16,273 nt of DNA from CAZYXO01 sp964651315. Its GTDB lineage: Bacteria; Bacillota_I; Bacilli_A; RF39; UBA660. Made by a program: the position numbers and the translations under genes. This document shows, piece by piece, positions 12,482 to 16,273 of this stretch (position 1 is its first letter; every line of letters begins with the position of its first letter). The notes under the pieces are model-generated. The model was not told where the DNA came from, did no database searches, and saw nothing but the letters and a program-made list of their open reading frames with translations. The DNA lies in assembly GCA_964651315.1 (NCBI GenBank), contig CAZYXO010000019.1, positions 1 to 16,273 of the forward strand. Reading direction: 5' to 3'.

Positions 12482-14218
12482 TTATTCTTTTTCACGTTTT
12501 TTCTTTTCCTCCCCTTCAAGTTCACGATAAGCAACTTTTCCTACTAATGTTGTAGGTAAACTTTTTCTAAATTCGTAATCATGAGGTTGAGCATAAACAG
12601 CAATGTTTTCCTTGCATAAATCTTTTATTTCATTTTTTATTTTAAATGTTTCATTAACACCATCTTTTAAAACAATAAATGCCTTTGCTACTTGAACTTT
12701 ATATGGATGATCGATTCCAATTACTGTACAAGTTAAAACATCAGGATGAGATTCGATAACTTCTTCTATTTGAGCAGGATAAATATTATATCCACTTGAT
12801 ACAATCATCCTTTTTAATCTTTGTTTGTAATAAACATAACCATCTTCGTCCATATACCCTAGGTCTCCAGTGTGCAACCAAGTTTTGCCATCTTCGTGAA
12901 TTTGTAATGCTGCAGCATTTTCTTTTGGTTCGTTTAAGTAACCAATCATAACAGATGGACCACTTACACAAATTTCCCCTATTTCATGAAAAGGCATTTC
13001 ATCATGTGTTGATGGTTCAACTATTTTAATTGCAGAACCTGGACAAGGAAGTCCAATACCTTCTAATATTTCACTATTTTTTGGCATCATTGTTACACCT
13101 GAAACACATTCAGTCATTCCAAAAGCACTTCTAACTTCACATGAACTATTATGTTCTCGGAAAAATTTATCAACTTTAACTTTTAAACTTTTAGATAAAC
13201 TATCTCCTCCACAAATAGCACATTTTAAATATGATAAATCGCCATTTTTAAGGGCATTACTACTAAGTAATCCTTCATAAATTGTCGGAACACCAGCAAT
13301 TACATTAGGCCTATGTTTTTTTAGCAACTCACCAAACTTCTTTGCTTGAAATTGTGGTAATAATATGCAAGTTGAACCAACTATTAACGGGGCATGAATT
13401 GTACTTCCTAAACCAAAACCATGAAATATTGGCATAACAGATAATATAGTTCGCCCAAATTTTAAATCTTTACAAACAACAATTTCACTCTCTGCAACTG
13501 AATTAAAATTATAACTTGATAAAATTATTCCTTTTGATTTACCTGTTGTTCCTCCACTATGAAGAATAACTGCTGGAGTTTTGCAATCCATTTTCAAATA
13601 TTCTTCTATTTGACAATTTTTTCTAATTAAATCTTTCCAATGAATAACATTATAATCATAAACTATCTTATTTTTACTTTTTTTACTTATAAAGAAATAT
13701 CCAATACTAGTTATTAAATCCATTGAATCTTTAACAGATACTAATACTATTTTCTTGATTGGCGTTTTTTCAATTAAATCACTTATTTTACTCCAAACTA
13801 AATCAATAGCAATTAACATTATACTATTTGTTGATGTAACATAATGTTCTATTTCATTTGGACTTGATAATGGATGAATCATATTAGCAATAGCACCTAT
13901 TTTATTTATTGCATAAAAAGCAATTATTGCTTCAGGTGTATTTGGCAAACATATGGTTACTACTTCACCACTTTTAATTCCTTCTTTTTTTAAACTATAA
14001 GCACATTCATCAATATCATGTAATAATTTTTTATAAGTTGATGTTGTTCCAAAATAGGAATAAGCGATTGTCGTTGGATATTTCTCTGCAGTTTCTCTTA
14101 CTTTTTCATACAATGTACTTTTAGAAAATTCCATTTTAGTTGGAATATCAAATTGTTTATATGTTTTTAACCATGGACTATTTTTAAATTGATCTTTTTT
14201 TCTAACAAAAAATTTCAT
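12482..14218 (-). CDS. Acyl-CoA/ACP synthetase-like ANL enzyme (copy B)
   Basis: 578 residues, full length for the ANL (AMP-binding) superfamily. It would activate a carboxylic acid, most likely a long-chain fatty acid, with ATP to an acyl-AMP and pass it to CoA or ACP. Visible motifs: P-loop HSGGTTGKSKG at 220-230, AFGMTE at 365-370, TGD at 450-452, hinge region QRLKRMIVSSGYNIYP at 466-481, and the C-terminal catalytic lysine Lys561 in TTLVGKV. A C-terminal Lys/Glu-rich tail follows. The ATG directly follows the TAA of copy A with no gap, and AAGGAG in the end of that gene serves as ribosome site. FadD-like acyl-CoA ligase or acyl-ACP synthetase cannot be separated by eye. Confidence 0.88.
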   Translation of the reverse strand: MKFFVRKKDQFKNSPWLKTYKQFDIPTKMEFSKSTLYEKVRETAEKYPTTIAYSYFGTTSTYKKLLHDIDECAYSLKKEGIKSGEVVTICLPNTPEAIIAFYAINKIGAIANMIHPLSSPNEIEHYVTSTNSIMLIAIDLVWSKISDLIEKTPIKKIVLVSVKDSMDLITSIGYFFISKKSKNKIVYDYNVIHWKDLIRKNCQIEEYLKMDCKTPAVILHSGGTTGKSKGIILSSYNFNSVAESEIVVCKDLKFGRTILSVMPIFHGFGLGSTIHAPLIVGSTCILLPQFQAKKFGELLKKHRPNVIAGVPTIYEGLLSSNALKNGDLSYLKCAICGGDSLSKSLKVKVDKFFREHNSSCEVRSAFGMTECVSGVTMMPKNSEILEGIGLPCPGSAIKIVEPSTHDEMPFHEIGEICVSGPSVMIGYLNEPKENAAALQIHEDGKTWLHTGDLGYMDEDGYVYYKQRLKRMIVSSGYNIYPAQIEEVIESHPDVLTCTVIGIDHPYKVQVAKAFIVLKDGVNETFKIKNEIKDLCKENIAVYAQPHDYEFRKSLPTTLVGKVAYRELEGEEKKKREKE

Positions 14219-15958
14219 TTATTCTCCTTCCATTCTTTTATTTTTTTCTTCTTCTTCTAATTTTTTATAAGCGACTTTACCTACTAATGTTTTTGGCATA
14301 CTTGTTCTAAATTCATATTCGTATGGTAATGAATATTTACTAATATTTTCTTCGCATAATTTTTTTATTGATTTTCTTATATCATCAGATTCTTTCGCAC
14401 CATCTTTTAAGACGATAAAGGCTTTAGCTACTTGAACTTTATGTGGATGATCGATTCCAATTACGGTTGATGTTAATACATCTGGATGACTATTAATTAT
14501 ATTTTCAATGTATGAAGGATATATGTTATATCCACTAGATACAATTATTCTTTTCAGTCTTTGTTTAAAGAAGACAAATCCATCTTCATCCATACAACCT
14601 ATATCTCCAGTATGAAGCCATATTCTCCCATCTTCATGCATACGAAGTGTTTGAATTGTTTCCGTTTCATCATTCCAATAACCCATCATAACACTTGGTC
14701 CATTAATACAAATTTCCCCATCTGTTCCAAGTTCTGCTAAAGTATGTGTTCCTGTTTTAACAATTTTGTATCTTGTATCTGGATATGGAATACCTATTGT
14801 TCCTGGTTTATAATAATCTGTTGGTGTTAAACATGAAGCACCAGCACATTCGGTTAAACCAAATCCTTGTCTTACTTTGGCAATTGATCCATGTTCACTC
14901 AAAAAAGCATCGACTTTTCTCTTTGTTTCATCAGTAAGTAAATCTCCACCAGAAATAACACATGTTACGCATTCTAAATCTTTAGGTCCAAAATTATTTT
15001 TAGTTAATGATTCAAATAGTGTTGGTACACCGGCAAGAAAATTAGGTTTATATTTTTTTACTAATCCGGTAAACTTTTTAAAACTAAATGCTGGTATTAA
15101 AATACATTTCATTCCAATACTTAGTGGTGTATGAATACAAACTCCAATACCAAATCCATGAAATATCGGCATTATAGAAAGAACTGAATCGCCTGCTTTT
15201 GAAGGGTCAGCCATTAAATGACTACCCATTGCTAGAGCATTAAAGTTTAAATTTGATAAAAGGATTCCTTTTGGTTTCCCAGTTGTTCCACCACTATATA
15301 AAACTAAGGCTGGATCTTCAGCATGTAAATGCACACGATATTCGCCTAAATAATCGATGCCTTTTTTAATAAAATCTCGCCATAAAATAATTCTATCATC
15401 TTTCGGAATATTTATTTTACGCCCAGACGTTAGCCAATAAAGTCCTGATAATACTTTTGGCATATCTTCGCTTGCACTTGCTACAATTATATTTTCTAAT
15501 TTAGTATGATCAGCAATAGACATTATCTTTTCCAAAGACACATCAATTGTAATTAACATATTTGATTCAACATTATTGATATAAAATTCTATTTCATTTT
15601 CACTAGAAAGTGGATGAATCATATTTGCTATAGCACCAACCATATTTATTGCATAAAATATTGTTATCCCTTCTGGAGTATTTGGCATACAAACAGTTAT
15701 TTTATCTCCTGCTTCAATTCCAAGTGCTTTTAAACTTCTTGCTGCTAACTTTATTTTTCGAACAAATTCTTTATATGTTACTAATTTACCATAATATTCA
15801 TAAGCAATATAAAATGGATATTTTAAAGCCGCAGTTTCAATCATTTCTACCATTCCACCATTTGGATATTCTAAATTAGCAGGTACATTTTCGCGATAAA
15901 ATTTAACCCAAGGTCTATCTTTTGTAGTTTCTAACATTGCTTTTTCTTTTTTATTCAT
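14219..15958 (-). CDS. Acyl-CoA/ACP synthetase-like ANL enzyme (copy A)
   Basis: 579 residues, first gene of the lipid operon. GGAGG lies very close before the ATG. It has the same architecture as copy B, with all ANL motifs in place: YSGGTTGKPKG at 221-231, GFGLTE at 365-370, TGD at 450-452, the QRLKRIIVSSGYNIYP hinge at 466-481, and Lys561 in KTLVGKV. The same motif spacing in both copies and nearly identical stretches around residues 491-520 show tandem duplication, while the region from about 140 to 215 has drifted, as expected if acid specificity or regulation differ. Together with the two PlsC enzymes it could supply acyl thioesters for phospholipid or lysophospholipid acylation. No adenylation-only or peptide-synthetase domains (carrier or condensation) are attached. 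Confidence 0.88.
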   Translation of the reverse strand: MNKKEKAMLETTKDRPWVKFYRENVPANLEYPNGGMVEMIETAALKYPFYIAYEYYGKLVTYKEFVRKIKLAARSLKALGIEAGDKITVCMPNTPEGITIFYAINMVGAIANMIHPLSSENEIEFYINNVESNMLITIDVSLEKIMSIADHTKLENIIVASASEDMPKVLSGLYWLTSGRKINIPKDDRIILWRDFIKKGIDYLGEYRVHLHAEDPALVLYSGGTTGKPKGILLSNLNFNALAMGSHLMADPSKAGDSVLSIMPIFHGFGIGVCIHTPLSIGMKCILIPAFSFKKFTGLVKKYKPNFLAGVPTLFESLTKNNFGPKDLECVTCVISGGDLLTDETKRKVDAFLSEHGSIAKVRQGFGLTECAGASCLTPTDYYKPGTIGIPYPDTRYKIVKTGTHTLAELGTDGEICINGPSVMMGYWNDETETIQTLRMHEDGRIWLHTGDIGCMDEDGFVFFKQRLKRIIVSSGYNIYPSYIENIINSHPDVLTSTVIGIDHPHKVQVAKAFIVLKDGAKESDDIRKSIKKLCEENISKYSLPYEYEFRTSMPKTLVGKVAYKKLEEEEKNKRMEGE

Positions 15959-15981
15959 AAGTCCTCCAAGTAGTCTACATA

Positions 15982-16050
15982 ATTATATTAAATTAATCAT
16001 TAATACTTAACCACTATTAAAAGAATATCATAATTTTAAATGTTGTACAA
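15982..16050 (-). promoter_or_regulatory. Promoter region of the ACS-PlsC operon with two palindromes
   Basis: Two candidate promoters. One has TATAAT (15987-15982) with a weak TTAAGT 17 bp upstream; its spacer holds ATTAATcATTAAT (15992-16004), a perfect 6 bp inverted repeat with one central base. The other has TTGTAC (16050-16045), 17 bp, and TATTCT (16027-16022) preceded by TGA; its -35 lies in the palindrome TTGTACAA (16043-16050). Either palindrome could bind a repressor of fatty-acid genes; neither matches the FapR or FabT boxes as I remember them. Confidence 0.4.
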
Positions 16051-16073
16051 TTAGACAAAAGATTTAAAATGAC

Positions 16074-16097
16074 TAAAAAAGTAGCAAAAATGCTACT
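16074..16097 (-). terminator. Terminator of the right-edge gene
   Basis: AGTAGCA (16080-16086) pairs with TGCTACT (16091-16097) around AAAA. On the minus strand a run of T follows. It lies 43 bp after the stop of the partial gene and separates it from the lipid operon. Confidence 0.75.
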
Positions 16098-16139
16098 ATA
16101 AATTTCTATTTAATTATCTTCATTATTGTAATTATAATT

Positions 16140-16273
16140 TTATTTTTCTAAACTATCTACATCAATTAAAAATTCTTTTAAATTCATTGTTTTAATTCCT
16201 TTATCATCATAATATGGTATTGTATTGTCATTTACTATAACTATCTTTTTAAATGAATCGTTTATATTTATTA
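16140..16273 (-). CDS. 3' end of a protein, possibly an AAA-type ATPase
   Basis: Only the last 43 residues are visible; the gene enters from the right edge and ends in TAA at 16142-16140. The segment FKKIVIVNDNTIPYYDDKG, then NLKEFLIDVDSL, resembles the C-terminal tail of COG1373-type predicted ATPases (AAA_14/DUF4143), which often end with a KKIVI strand, a short loop and an INLIDFLL-like helix. The match is by memory and short, so a different family is possible. A terminator follows. Confidence 0.5.
   Translation of the reverse strand, partial: ININDSFKKIVIVNDNTIPYYDDKGIKTMNLKEFLIDVDSLEK

Noticed and set aside
12481..12534. Longer N-terminus for PlsC copy 2 (MLIVNLKGRKRKN...)
   Set aside because: It lies wholly inside the synthetase coding region, is not PlsC-like, and the ATG at 12480 gives the usual family length.
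12786..12971. Small minus-strand frame inside the synthetase copy B gene
   Set aside because: It is an out-of-frame shadow of a strongly conserved coding region with no ribosome site.
1..16273. Mycoplasma-type code with TGA as Trp
   Set aside because: Trp is encoded by TGG and the yutD-like gene ends at TGA at the normal family length, so code 11 applies.
1..16273. CRISPR arrays, tRNA or rRNA genes, insertion sequences, prophage genes
   Set aside because: No regularly spaced direct repeats, no cloverleaf with a TTCRA T-loop and CCA end, no transposase or integrase frames and no terminal inverted repeats were seen on either strand.

Overview
This window comes from a very AT-rich Gram-positive (Firmicutes) chromosome, most likely a Bacilli-type gut lineage (RF39/Erysipelotrichales-like; this is an inference). 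Shine-Dalgarno sequences are strong, homopolymers are frequent, TGA is used as a stop (end of the yutD-like gene) and tryptophan is TGG, so genetic code 11 fits. Most predicted promoters carry an extended -10 (TGn before the -10 hexamer) with a poor -35. Almost everything lies on the minus strand. The plus strand has only a ferredoxin gene, one broken gene and one candidate small RNA.

From left to right: (1) The start of a secreted or surface protein runs off the left edge. Its promoter spacer contains a run of eight G. (2) A Pro/Val/Glu-repeat protein of unknown function. (3) A YutD (DUF1027) gene coupled to an unknown tail-anchored protein. (4) An unknown signal-anchored protein. (5) A YunB-family (sporulation-associated) gene behind another tail-anchored, charged protein. 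(6) Divergently, a small ferredoxin with an unusual nine-cysteine tail. (7) A 23S rRNA pseudouridine synthase of the RluB/RsuA family. (8) A plus-strand intergenic transcript with its own promoter and terminator. (9) secE-nusG, which is not followed by rplK.

The centre of the window is an undecaprenyl-phosphate recycling operon: a diverged DUF368 paralog, a Pr6Pr/FAR-17a-like membrane protein, a canonical DUF368 (PopT-type) transporter, and uppP. The popT stop and uppP start overlap as TAATG. This puts the phosphatase that makes C55-P and the likely C55-P transporter under one translational unit. A frameshifted membrane-anchored gene diverges from this operon.

The right part is a tightly packed lipid operon: two tandem long-chain acyl-CoA/ACP synthetase-like (ANL) proteins followed by two tandem PlsC-type acyltransferases, with junctions of 0, 1 and -23 bp. 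It may act as a split version of the fused Aas lysophospholipid-salvage enzyme, or simply activate exogenous fatty acids for phospholipid synthesis. The 3' end of one more minus-strand gene enters from the right edge.

The observations most worth a second look are the poly-G tract inside a promoter spacer (possible phase variation), the uncharacterised plus-strand small RNA with a C-rich single-stranded segment, the cysteine-rich ferredoxin tail, the doubled DUF368 operon, and the ACS/ACS/PlsC/PlsC cluster.
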